From an uncultured cyanobacterium (GTDB lineage Bacteria > Cyanobacteriota > Vampirovibrionia > Gastranaerophilales > Gastranaerophilaceae): DNA of 11,396 nucleotides. This document shows, in pieces, positions 1-6,427 of this stretch (position 1 is its first letter; every line of letters begins with the position of its first letter). The stretch lies in NCBI GenBank assembly GCA_947073895.1, contig CAMTNN010000036.1, positions 1 through 11,396 of the forward strand, in the 5' to 3' direction. The position numbers were made by a program, and so were the translations under genes. The notes under the pieces are model-generated. The model was not told the DNA's origin, ran no database searches, and was given only the letters and a program-made list of their open reading frames with translations.

Positions 1-97
1 TTATAATTAGAAGACGAGTTGGGTGATGACTTTACTTTAATTGATGAATAATAGTAAATATTAATGTAGACAAAGGCTATTAAAAACAGAAAATTAA

Positions 98-349
98 ATG
101 AAAAAAAATAATAGCAGACATCTTAATTCTTATAAAATCATAGGAAATAATATCAGAACTATACGAAAGGCAAAGAATTTATCACAAGAAGAATTGGCTT
201 TTCGTATATCAAGCACAAGAAATTATATAGGCTGTATAGAGCGAGCAGAAAAGTTTCCTAGTGTTGCTTTTCTTTTGGATATTGCTACTGTCCTTGAATG
301 TAAATTACAAGACTTATGTGCAGATGCTTATCCTGCCATCAATCAATAA
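98..349 (+). CDS. Small XRE-family helix-turn-helix regulator
   Basis: An 83-residue protein that is almost entirely one Cro/C1-type HTH domain (about residues 14-73). The scaffold is typical: 'IGNNIRTIRKAKNLSQEELAF' covers helix 1 and the start of the HTH, 'SSTRNYIGCIERAEKFPS' is the recognition helix followed by the family's xIExG-like turn, and 'LLDIATVLECKLQDL' is the closing helix pair. It should be a cytoplasmic DNA-binding regulator; there is no ligand, protease or membrane domain. The ATG at 98 lacks a close Shine-Dalgarno; the nearest purine run (AAAGG, 73-77) is 20 bases away, so the start is only moderately sure. It lies 59 bases upstream of the co-directional SIS gene, which has its own extended -10 promoter, so the two need not be one operon. 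The target is unknown; autoregulation or control of the next gene is only a guess from position. Confidence 0.82.
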   Translation: MKKNNSRHLNSYKIIGNNIRTIRKAKNLSQEELAFRISSTRNYIGCIERAEKFPSVAFLLDIATVLECKLQDLCADAYPAINQ

Positions 350-373
350 ATAATACAAATCAACTTCAAAATA

Positions 374-382
374 TGTTATAAT
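374..382 (+). promoter_or_regulatory. Extended -10 promoter of the SIS isomerase gene
   Basis: TGTTATAAT is a perfect sigma-70 extended -10 element (TGnTATAAT). Transcription would start near base 389, about 20 bases before the ATG at 409. No good -35 hexamer is visible around 354-360, as is often the case for extended -10 promoters. The placement between two co-directional genes supports separate transcription of the isomerase gene. The region is very A+T-rich, so chance similarity is possible. Confidence 0.5.
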
Positions 383-396
383 ATTAATATAAATTT

Positions 397-400
397 GAGG
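397..400 (+). promoter_or_regulatory. Ribosome binding site fixing the SIS gene start at 409
   Basis: GAGG eight bases before the ATG at 409 is a well-placed Shine-Dalgarno. It matters because it shows that translation originally began here, upstream of the in-frame TAA at 487-489, and not at the TTG at 520, which has only a weak purine run before it. An 8-base palindrome (GGGCGCCC, 399-406) sits between this site and the ATG. Confidence 0.6.
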
Positions 401-408
401 GCGCCCTA

Positions 409-1479
409 ATGTTTTTAAAAAAGACTAAGACCAATATGGAATCGGAAATTGCTGAACAGGCGAAGATTATTCCTTATATTTTGTTTTAATATATTGACCC
501 TGTTAGTGGCGAGATTAAGTTGAATCTTCCGCAGGGTATCAAAAAAATTGTTCTTGTTGCATCAGGTTCGTCTTATCATTGCGCGCGTTTCGCGGTTGAT
601 TTGGTTGAAAAAATTTCCAAAATTGAGACAAGAGCTATTTATTCGAGCGAATTCTTGTTGAAAAATCTTATCCCGCATGATGAAAACACCCTTTATATCT
701 TTATTACTCAATCAGGTGAAACCAGCGACACACTTAAATCAATTGAGCGGGTGAAGACGGAAACAAACCTCCCGACTCTTTGTATTACAAATGTTGTTGA
801 TTCGTCTATCTGGAAGGCTTGTGATTACCAGGTAGCGTGTTATGCAGGTGAAGAGACAGGAATCGCGGCTACAAAATCTTTTACTTCTCAAATGCTTTGT
901 TTGATTTTGATTTCGCTCAAACTTATTGAGAATACAGGATTGGAAACAAACGAATATAAAAAATCACTTTTCCATTTAGGCGCTATTGTTGAAAAAGCTT
1001 TAGCTAAAAGAGCAGAAATAAAAAGATTCGCTAAACATTTAGCTAAAGAAAATATTGTTATCATAACAGCAGATGGAATTTCTTATTCTTTAGCCAAAGA
1101 AGCTGCGCTAAAGATAAAAGAAACTTCTTATAAAAACATTAGTGCAGCTATTTTGGGCGAATTTATGCATGGTCATGTTGCTGTTTTAAATAACAAATCG
1201 ACTTTGATTTATATTTCGGTGCATAAGATTTCTGAACGCTCGGTAAGCAATATTAATAAAATCAAAGCTGATTATAACCCTACTATTGCTGTAATTGGAC
1301 CTTCCGATGAAAGATTGACACCGGATTATCATATAAATATTGAATGCGAAAACGAGATACAACAATTGTTTGCAAACGTAGTTGTATCGCAGCTAATAGC
1401 GCTTGAAACAGCGCTTAAACTAAAACGCAATGTGGACAGCCCGAAAGGACTTCATAAAGTTGTGGTAGAAAAAATCTAA
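409..1479 (+). pseudogene. GlmS-like SIS-domain sugar-phosphate isomerase with in-frame TAA
   Basis: This matches the isomerase half of GlmS (fructose-6-phosphate to glucosamine-6-phosphate) as two SIS domains, without the N-terminal glutaminase domain, so it belongs to the stand-alone SIS isomerase/deaminase group. From the ATG at 409 it encodes the usual entry motif 'TNMESEIAEQ' (GlmS: xxMxKEIxEQP), then TAA at 487-489. The same frame resumes without shift through 'SGSSYHCA' (sugar-phosphate loop), 'TQSGETSDT' and 'GIAATKSFTSQ' to the end. The three GlmS catalytic positions survive: Glu in 'KIKETSY', His 16 residues later in 'EFMHGH', and Lys in the C-terminal 'GLHKVV'. Restart from TTG 520 would give 319 residues with both SIS domains but no entry helix. 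It ends 4 bases inside the convergent gene. Cause: a recent nonsense mutation, a base-call error, or a shortened functional product. Exact substrate is uncertain (GlmS-like, AgaS-like or FrlB-like). Confidence 0.75.
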
Positions 1480-1712
1480 CCGTTACTTGCTTTGTCTTTA
1501 TATCTGGCTTTTGCATTAATTGCATAACAGGTGCTGTATAGTTTCTGTGACAGCGTAAACATATTGCGCTGAACCATTGCAACATCATTCATTGCTTCAA
1601 GCATTTTTTTAGGATCAACCATCGATTCTAATGCGTCATGGTTATCAACTTTTTCATCTGCATATTTTTTTACAAGAAGTTTGTCAATATAATCTCTAGC
1701 TCCGATTGCCAT
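1476..1712 (-). CDS. Small alpha-helical protein of unknown function
   Basis: A 78-residue protein I do not recognise. It is treated as real because GGAGA (in AGGAGAATATCT) sits seven bases before the ATG at 1712 and because its stop (TAG) interlocks with the neighbour's stop. It is hydrophilic and predicted mostly helical, with no signal peptide and no hydrophobic span long enough for a membrane segment. The C-terminal half ('MLEAMNDVAMVQRNMFTLSQKLYSTCYAINAKARYK') has regularly spaced hydrophobic residues compatible with an amphipathic helix or helical hairpin that oligomerises. It contains one cysteine. The glycosyltransferase lies 73 bases upstream on the same strand, so it could be co-transcribed or have its own promoter in the A+T-rich gap. 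No function is proposed. Confidence 0.7.
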   Translation of the reverse strand: MAIGARDYIDKLLVKKYADEKVDNHDALESMVDPKKMLEAMNDVAMVQRNMFTLSQKLYSTCYAINAKARYKDKASNG

Positions 1713-1785
1713 AGATATTCTCCTAAATCCTGTTTTTCCCTATATATAAATAAAAACATTTTGCCGGAGAAAATTGACTTGTTTG

Positions 1786-2745
1786 TTACAAAAGTTCACT
1801 TTCTTTAATATATCTTGGTCGGGCTTTGACTTCACGGAAAATTTGACCGAGGTATTCTCCAATAATACCAAGACAAACAAGCTGTAATCCACCGAAGAAT
1901 ACAAGTAAAATAACGATTGTAGCATATCCGCTCGGAGCGTCATGTCTAAACAGCGCGTCACAAACTGCATCAATCCCTACACAAGTGCTTATTAATACAG
2001 TTATAACCCCGAGAACCGAAATTAATCTCAAAGGAACAATGCTGTATGAAGTGATTCCGTTTAGTGCAAGACTTGTAAGTGAAAAGAAATTAAACTTAGA
2101 ACAACCTAAAGCTCTCGGTTTAACATCAAAATGTACAAAAGCTGTTTTTAATCCTGTTTCGTGGAAAAATCCTCTGAGGAATAATTCTTTTTCAGGGTAA
2201 TTGCTTAAGATTTCAAGCGCTTTTTTACTCACGAGTCTGAAATCCGAATGATTTGGAGGAATTTTTACTCCTAAAATATTCATTACTTTATAGAAACAAA
2301 GTGCTGTGAATTTTTTTAAGAAAGAATCGGTTTTACGGTCGTTTCGGATGCCTGAAACGATATCTGCGCCGTTATGGTATTCGTCAACAAATTTTTCAAT
2401 AGAGTTTTCATCTTGCTGTAAGTCTGCATCAATTGAGATTGCGCAGTCACATCCGCTTTCTTTTACGCCTAAGAGCCCTGCAATGAGTGCTTTTTGGTTG
2501 CCGTAGTTGCGTACAAATTTCATTCCTTTAACCCTATTAGGGTATGCAGAATGTAATTCTTCAATAATTTCCCAGGTTGAATCCTTAGAGCCGTCATCTA
2601 CAAGATAAATATAAGAGTCTTGAGAAATTTTATCTTTAGAAATAATGTCATCAAGAACTTTTAAAAGTGTTTCTACGGTTGATTTTATAACTAAGTCTTC
2701 GTTATAGCATGGAATTATTAATGCTAATTTTGTATTATTGCTCAT
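1786..2745 (-). CDS. Polyprenyl-phosphate glycosyltransferase (GT2, DPM1/GtrB/ArnC-like)
   Basis: A 319-residue inverting GT-A enzyme that should transfer a sugar from a nucleotide donor to undecaprenyl phosphate at the inner face of the plasma membrane. Visible landmarks: N-terminal 'LIIPCYNED' (8-16), nucleotide-binding 'VDDGSKDST' (49-57), 'RNYGNQKAL' (79-87), the metal-binding 'DADLQ' (106-110), 'SDFRL' (167-171), 'GCSKF' (214-218, normally GxSKY), two C-terminal membrane spans at about 238-258 and 273-296, and the family's closing 'GEYLGQIFREVKARPRYI'. Length and topology are normal for bactoprenol glucosyltransferases. GAGAGG lies six bases upstream of the ATG. It is transcribed divergently from a YdjC-type deacetylase 60 bases away, which suggests an N-acetylated sugar as substrate, as in polyprenyl-phosphate aminosugar pathways of lipid A modification; this is inference. 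The actual sugar cannot be read from the sequence. Confidence 0.9.
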   Translation of the reverse strand: MSNNTKLALIIPCYNEDLVIKSTVETLLKVLDDIISKDKISQDSYIYLVDDGSKDSTWEIIEELHSAYPNRVKGMKFVRNYGNQKALIAGLLGVKESGCDCAISIDADLQQDENSIEKFVDEYHNGADIVSGIRNDRKTDSFLKKFTALCFYKVMNILGVKIPPNHSDFRLVSKKALEILSNYPEKELFLRGFFHETGLKTAFVHFDVKPRALGCSKFNFFSLTSLALNGITSYSIVPLRLISVLGVITVLISTCVGIDAVCDALFRHDAPSGYATIVILLVFFGGLQLVCLGIIGEYLGQIFREVKARPRYIKESELL

Positions 2746-2758
2746 TGTATTCCTCTCA

Positions 2759-2778
2759 ATCCTATAATATAATAGGAT
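2759..2778. promoter_or_regulatory. Inverted repeat, possible shared operator of divergent promoters
   Basis: ATCCTAT (2759-2765) and ATAGGAT (2772-2778) are perfect 7-base arms around a 6-base A+T spacer. The element lies in the 60-base gap between the divergent glycosyltransferase and deacetylase genes. It overlaps the minus-strand -10 box and a plus-strand TATAAT (2763-2768). A dimeric repressor site is a natural reading; a chance palindrome in A+T-rich DNA is the alternative. Confidence 0.4.
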
Positions 2779-2792
2779 AACAATAAAAACAA
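2764..2792 (-). promoter_or_regulatory. Candidate sigma-70 promoter of the glycosyltransferase gene
   Basis: On the minus strand TTGTTT (2792-2787) and TATTAT (2769-2764) are 17 bases apart, the optimal spacing, with the ATG at 2745. The -10 box lies inside the inverted repeat at 2759-2778, so a protein bound there would block this promoter. Confidence 0.5.
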
Positions 2793-2805
2793 GCAGGAGA
2801 TTGGC

Positions 2806-3666
2806 TTGACAAGTAAACGATTTATTTTAAACGCAGATGATTTTGGAATGTCCAGAGCTTTTAACAGGGCAGTTTTGGAAGGGTATCAAGAAGGACTTTT
2901 AAAGAGTGCGAGCCTTACTGCAAACGGGGTTGCATTTGAGGATGCCGTAAACGCTGTGATTCCTAAATGTCCTGATTTAGGAGTTGGTATTCATTTGAAT
3001 ATTATTGAGGGTAAATCTTTGTGTGAGGATGTTAATACTCTGATAGATTCAGACGGAAATTTTTGTAACTCATACGGAAAACTTCTTTGGAAAGCTTATA
3101 ATCCTAAGGATACAGCATTTTTGAATGATGTAGAAAGAGAGTTTCGTGTTCAGATTGAAAAAGTGCTTTCAAGAACTAAGGTCTCTCATATAGATTCTCA
3201 TGTGCATACACATTCTATTCCAAAGATTTTTGAAATTGTATGCCGATTGGCTAAAGAATATGGAATAAATCAGGTTAGAACTCAGTTTGAAAAGCCTTAT
3301 ATTATTCCTGATTTGCATAAGCATTTGACGATAAAATATCCTATTAATCTTATTAAAGTAGCTTTGTTGGATACGTTTACCGCAATTAACGAAACAACGC
3401 TTATTAAATACGGGCTAAAAACTAATGAATTTTTAATCGGCGTAACCTATACTTCTATGATGGATGCTCTGGCTGTTTCGTATGGGCTTATGGCTGTTAA
3501 TTACAAAAATACAACGGTAGAAGCTTTGATTCACCCTTGCAGATATGATGACGGTACGATTGATAATCATTTTACCGAGTTTATGATAACTAAGAATAAA
3601 AAACTCAAAGAAAAAATTGAGAATATGGGATTTGAGATAACAAATTATGTTGAAAAAGATTCTTAG
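2806..3666 (+). CDS. ChbG/YdjC-family carbohydrate deacetylase
   Basis: A 286-residue YdjC-fold (TIM-barrel-like) metal-dependent deacetylase removing the N-acetyl group from an amino-sugar substrate. Hallmarks: 'LNADDFGMSRAFNRAV' (8-23) with the catalytic Asp and metal Asp at 11-12, 'GVGIHLNI' with metal His 63, 'HIDSHVHTHSIPKIF' (128-142) with the HxHxH metal cluster, and 'HPCRYDD' (243-249). All key residues appear intact and the length is normal. The start is TTG 2806, chosen because AGGAGA (2795-2800) is five bases upstream and the protein begins directly at the family's first strand. Family members include chitooligosaccharide deacetylase ChbG, hopanoid-pathway HpnK and lipid-A-modifying NaxD. 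The divergent polyprenyl-phosphate glycosyltransferase favours an HpnK/NaxD-like role on a lipid-linked sugar over soluble chitobiose; that is inference. Its last 20 bases overlap the PLD gene, implying translational coupling. Confidence 0.9.
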   Translation: MTSKRFILNADDFGMSRAFNRAVLEGYQEGLLKSASLTANGVAFEDAVNAVIPKCPDLGVGIHLNIIEGKSLCEDVNTLIDSDGNFCNSYGKLLWKAYNPKDTAFLNDVEREFRVQIEKVLSRTKVSHIDSHVHTHSIPKIFEIVCRLAKEYGINQVRTQFEKPYIIPDLHKHLTIKYPINLIKVALLDTFTAINETTLIKYGLKTNEFLIGVTYTSMMDALAVSYGLMAVNYKNTTVEALIHPCRYDDGTIDNHFTEFMITKNKKLKEKIENMGFEITNYVEKDS

Positions 3667-5305
3667 TATTGTCTTTGTTATTGCTTTATTTCTGGGCTGT
3701 ATTCTTTTTATTATTCCGCATGATAAGATGTATAGAGTTGTAGCGCTCGACTCTCCGACGAAGATTATATTAGATAACGGAAGTTTTGAATTAAATGATT
3801 ATGATACTTTTGATTCGAAATTTACTTCGCATAATAAAGAAATTGCAGACCGTTTGGGTATAAGCGAGATTGAAGCTTTTGTGCTCGGTAATCTAGGCAA
3901 ATACAAATTTGAAAATCTTTTAAAAGGCAGAAATGTTTATATAAAAGATGATGATTTGATTTATTATAAATTTGGTTATAAAGATAGGTTCTTTTATTCA
4001 GGATTTTGCATAAAAGATTTTGAGCCGTGTTCAAAAGATGCTTTTGAATATCAGTTAAAATCGATAAGACGTGCAAATTACAAAGTGCTCGATATGAATA
4101 CTGAAACACTTTATAACCTTGATGATGCAAAAGTGCGTGAACTTACAGATTTTATAGTTATAAGAAAATCTCATTATAAAAAGAAAGAAAATACTGTAAT
4201 TCCGAAACCTCCTATTGTGATGAGTCAAGGTGATATTAAGATTTATTTTTCGGATTCTACTATGAAATTAAAACCTGATAGGGAATGTTCAAGTGATATT
4301 TGTAAAGAGATTCTTTCCAATATTAATAAGTCCCAAAAGACTATTGATATGGCGATTTATGGTTATTCAAGAGTTCCTGAAATTGAAACTGCCTTAGATA
4401 ATGCAATAAAACGCGGAGTTAAAATCAGGCTGGTTTATGATTCTGATTCTAAAGGCGGAAATATTTATGAAGATACTCCGAGAATTGTTAAATTGATTTC
4501 ACAGAATATGAGTGATAGGAATTCAGCAGAATCTAATAATACAATGCATAACAAGTTTTATATTTTTGATGACAAAGTCTTGATAACAGGTTCTGCCAAC
4601 TTATCTCATACCGATATGTCTGGGTTTAATTCTAACAGTATTGTTGTAATTAAATCAGAGGATGTTGCGGGAATTTATAAACAAGAATTTGAGCAAATGT
4701 TTAGCGGAAAATTTCATTCCGACAAAGGTATAAATATAAAAAAGAAAACGGATTTAGGTATTTATTTCTCACCGCAGGATAAAAGTATTACAAATGCCGT
4801 TGTGCCTTTGATTCGCGGTGCAAAGAAATATATTTATATTCCGACCTTTGTGCTTACAGAAAAGCGAGTGACAGAAGAATTAATCAATGCTAAAAAGCGC
4901 GGTGTGGAAGTGAAAATTATAATTGATGCGCTAAATGCTTCAAGCAAATATTCACGCCACCAAATTCTGAGAGATAACGGAGTTCTTGTGAAAACAGAAA
5001 ATTATGCCGGCAAAATGCACTCCAAATCAATGATTATTGATGATGAATATACTTTAATCGGTTCAATGAATTTTTCATACAGCGGTGAAAATAAAAATGA
5101 CGAAAACCTTGTTGTAATAAAAGATGCTAAAATTGCCAAATTTTATAAAAACTTTTTCCTTTATCAATGGAATAAAATTGATGATAAATGGCTCAAATTC
5201 AATGCAAGGGCTGAAGGTAAAGATTCAATCGGTTCTTGTGAAGACGGACTGGATAATAATTACGACGGTTTAACCGACAAAGACGACTTGGCTTGTAAGG
5301 AGTAA
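3647..5305 (+). CDS. Membrane-anchored phospholipase D-like protein with extra N- and C-terminal modules
   Basis: A 552-residue protein with two complete HKD (PLD) motifs: H301-K303-D308 followed by 'GSANLS', and H458-K460-D465 followed by 'GSMNFS'. These pair into one active site that cleaves phosphodiesters via a phosphohistidine. An N-terminal hydrophobic segment (about 4-23, Lys-flanked, containing Cys18) is a signal anchor or signal peptide, so the enzyme probably acts outside the plasma membrane. Residues about 30-175 ('ILDNGSFELNDYD', then 'GKYKFENLLKGRNVYIKDDD') loosely resemble a degenerate staphylococcal-nuclease-like OB fold; this is tentative. The C-terminus (531-550, 'CEDGLDNNYDGLTDKDDLAC') is a Cys-bracketed acidic DGxDNxxDGxxD loop of the type that binds calcium in secreted proteins. 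The start ATG 3647 overlaps the deacetylase end by 20 bases. Substrate could be lipid or nucleic acid; the two domains are typical of non-specific endonuclease/cardiolipin-synthase-like PLDs. Confidence 0.85.
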   Translation: MLKKILSIVFVIALFLGCILFIIPHDKMYRVVALDSPTKIILDNGSFELNDYDTFDSKFTSHNKEIADRLGISEIEAFVLGNLGKYKFENLLKGRNVYIKDDDLIYYKFGYKDRFFYSGFCIKDFEPCSKDAFEYQLKSIRRANYKVLDMNTETLYNLDDAKVRELTDFIVIRKSHYKKKENTVIPKPPIVMSQGDIKIYFSDSTMKLKPDRECSSDICKEILSNINKSQKTIDMAIYGYSRVPEIETALDNAIKRGVKIRLVYDSDSKGGNIYEDTPRIVKLISQNMSDRNSAESNNTMHNKFYIFDDKVLITGSANLSHTDMSGFNSNSIVVIKSEDVAGIYKQEFEQMFSGKFHSDKGINIKKKTDLGIYFSPQDKSITNAVVPLIRGAKKYIYIPTFVLTEKRVTEELINAKKRGVEVKIIIDALNASSKYSRHQILRDNGVLVKTENYAGKMHSKSMIIDDEYTLIGSMNFSYSGENKNDENLVVIKDAKIAKFYKNFFLYQWNKIDDKWLKFNARAEGKDSIGSCEDGLDNNYDGLTDKDDLACKE

Positions 5306-5321
5306 TGGGTAAATTAATTTT

Positions 5322-5567
5322 TTATAAAGTATCTACGTAATTATCAATTTCTGTAAAATCAAAGAAATCTGTAACTCTAATTCCAAGTCCTGCACAAATT
5401 TTAGCAACGGTTCTTATTTTAGGTTCTTTCATATAACGACATATTTCGCTGAGCCCGCCTTTTGATATTCCGCTTTGCAAAGCAAGCTGTTCTTTAGTCA
5501 AACCGCTATTATTGCATAAGTCTATTATTCGTTGGCATATTATTTTATCAAGAACCTTGTCTGTCAT
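5322..5567 (-). CDS. XRE-family helix-turn-helix regulator, overlapping the permease gene
   Basis: An 81-residue single-domain Cro/C1-type DNA-binding protein. The HTH spans about residues 10-68: 'RIIDLCNNSGLTKEQLALQSGISKGGLSEICRY' gives helices 1-3, 'KEPKIRTVAKICAGLGIRVTDFF' gives the last two. The short acidic tail ('TEIDNYVDTL') has no effector domain. AGGTGG (in AAAAGGTGGAAAA) immediately precedes the ATG at 5567. The first 20 bases overlap the end of the sugar ABC permease gene, so the two are one transcript and the regulator is probably translated by coupling. This resembles other small XRE proteins of low-GC gut bacteria. The target is unknown; control of the permease operon itself is the simplest idea. 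It is convergent with the PLD gene, separated by 16 bases with no hairpin terminator. Confidence 0.85.
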   Translation of the reverse strand: MTDKVLDKIICQRIIDLCNNSGLTKEQLALQSGISKGGLSEICRYMKEPKIRTVAKICAGLGIRVTDFFDFTEIDNYVDTL

Positions 5568-6396
5568 TTTTCCACCTTTTCTGTAACAATGTTAATGCAA
5601 AAATTACTATAAACAAAATATACGCCAGAGCGCAAGATTTTCCTATATCAAAGTATTCAAATGCGTATTTGTAGATGGAATATACTATAACATTTGTTGC
5701 ATCTTTAGGACCGCCTTCTGTCATAACATAGATTAAATCAAATACCTGAAATGATGAAATTGCAGTTACTAAGGTTACAAAATAAGTCGTTGGTTTTAAA
5801 AGCGGAAGCGTTATTTTAAAGAATGTATCTTTCTCACCTGCTCCGTCTATTTTTGCAGCTTCGTATAAGTTTTGATTAATTGCGGAAAACCCTGTTAAGA
5901 ATAATACAACGTTATATCCAATGAGTTTCCAAACCGATACAAAAATCAATACCGGCATGGCAAGCTTGGTATCGAAAAGCCAGTTAAGATGTGTGTGGAA
6001 TAATATATTTACCCCTCCGATATTCGGGTCAAAAATCCAGCTCCAAACGATTGCAATAACAACCGCGGGGGTTATAAACGGGATAAAATAAATCGTTTTA
6101 AACCATTCTGAAAATCGAAGTTTTGTGTTAAGAATACTTGCCAGAACAAGCGGAATTATTACTGCAAAAACTGTAACGGATATTGCGTAAACAATTGTGT
6201 TTAATAGTATTTGAAAAAAAACGGGTTCCGTAAAAACAGATTTATAATTATCTAAACCGACAAATTTAATGTTATTCAGTAAATCCCACTCTGTAAAACT
6301 TAATCCAAAAGAGCAGATAATCGGAATTATAATGAAAATAAATGTTCCGATAAGAGCAGGTAAAACAAAAAATATGCCGACTTTATTATTGTTCAT
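5548..6396 (-). CDS. Carbohydrate ABC transporter permease (MalF/UgpA-type)
   Basis: A 282-residue inner-membrane permease of the MetI-like fold, CUT1 sugar type, with six membrane spans (about 8-30, 62-88, 100-121, 146-170, 202-226, 253-272). The cytoplasmic coupling helix (EAA motif) is clear at 179-201, 'EAAKIDGAGEKDTFFKITLP', and 'TEGGPKDAT' (226-234) is the conserved loop of MalF/UgpA homologues. It would form half of a heterodimeric channel with a MalG/UgpE-type partner and a substrate-binding protein. None of these is present: it is followed directly by an XRE regulator and preceded by the divergent phosphohexomutase. The partner genes must be elsewhere in the genome, or the protein is a remnant. 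No Shine-Dalgarno is seen before the ATG at 6396, and only 31 bases separate the two divergent start codons. Substrate (oligosaccharide, glycerol-phosphate or similar) cannot be told. Confidence 0.9.
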   Translation of the reverse strand: MNNNKVGIFFVLPALIGTFIFIIIPIICSFGLSFTEWDLLNNIKFVGLDNYKSVFTEPVFFQILLNTIVYAISVTVFAVIIPLVLASILNTKLRFSEWFKTIYFIPFITPAVVIAIVWSWIFDPNIGGVNILFHTHLNWLFDTKLAMPVLIFVSVWKLIGYNVVLFLTGFSAINQNLYEAAKIDGAGEKDTFFKITLPLLKPTTYFVTLVTAISSFQVFDLIYVMTEGGPKDATNVIVYSIYKYAFEYFDIGKSCALAYILFIVIFALTLLQKRWKNDRQGS

Positions 6397-6427
6397 GGTA
6401 TTATTTTACTATAAAAGAGGAGATATT

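Noticed and set aside
1..51. A possible acidic C-terminus (frame 1 encodes LEDELGDDFTLIDE before TAA at 49-51) of a gene running in from the left.
   Set aside because: The same frame has a TAA at 4-6, so only 14 codons are visible; it may be chance or the tail of another broken gene, and it cannot be supported.
487..489. Genetic code change with TAA read as an amino acid.
   Set aside because: Other genes here end in TAA at their expected C-termini and show no internal TAA; a single site is better explained by mutation or error.
98..1479. A toxin-antitoxin or phage regulatory region at the left end.
   Set aside because: The XRE protein has no partner toxin, and the following gene is clearly a sugar-phosphate isomerase relative; no phage genes are present.
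1740..1973. A 77-codon minus-strand frame overlapping the end of the glycosyltransferase.
   Set aside because: It is out of frame with a well-supported gene, has no ribosome binding site and no recognisable protein character.
3822..4130. A 102-codon minus-strand frame inside the PLD gene.
   Set aside because: It is antisense to a strongly supported coding region; its composition is the usual shadow of AT-rich codons.
5306..5321. A rho-independent terminator between the convergent PLD and XRE genes.
   Set aside because: Only a weak A+T palindrome (AAATTAATTT) with a T-run is visible; there is no G+C stem.
6269..6427. A 53-residue N-terminal extension of the phosphohexomutase from an upstream in-frame ATG.
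   Set aside because: It is antisense to the permease gene, lacks the family's homology, and the ATG at 6428 has a strong AGAGGAG site and starts at the normal N-terminus.
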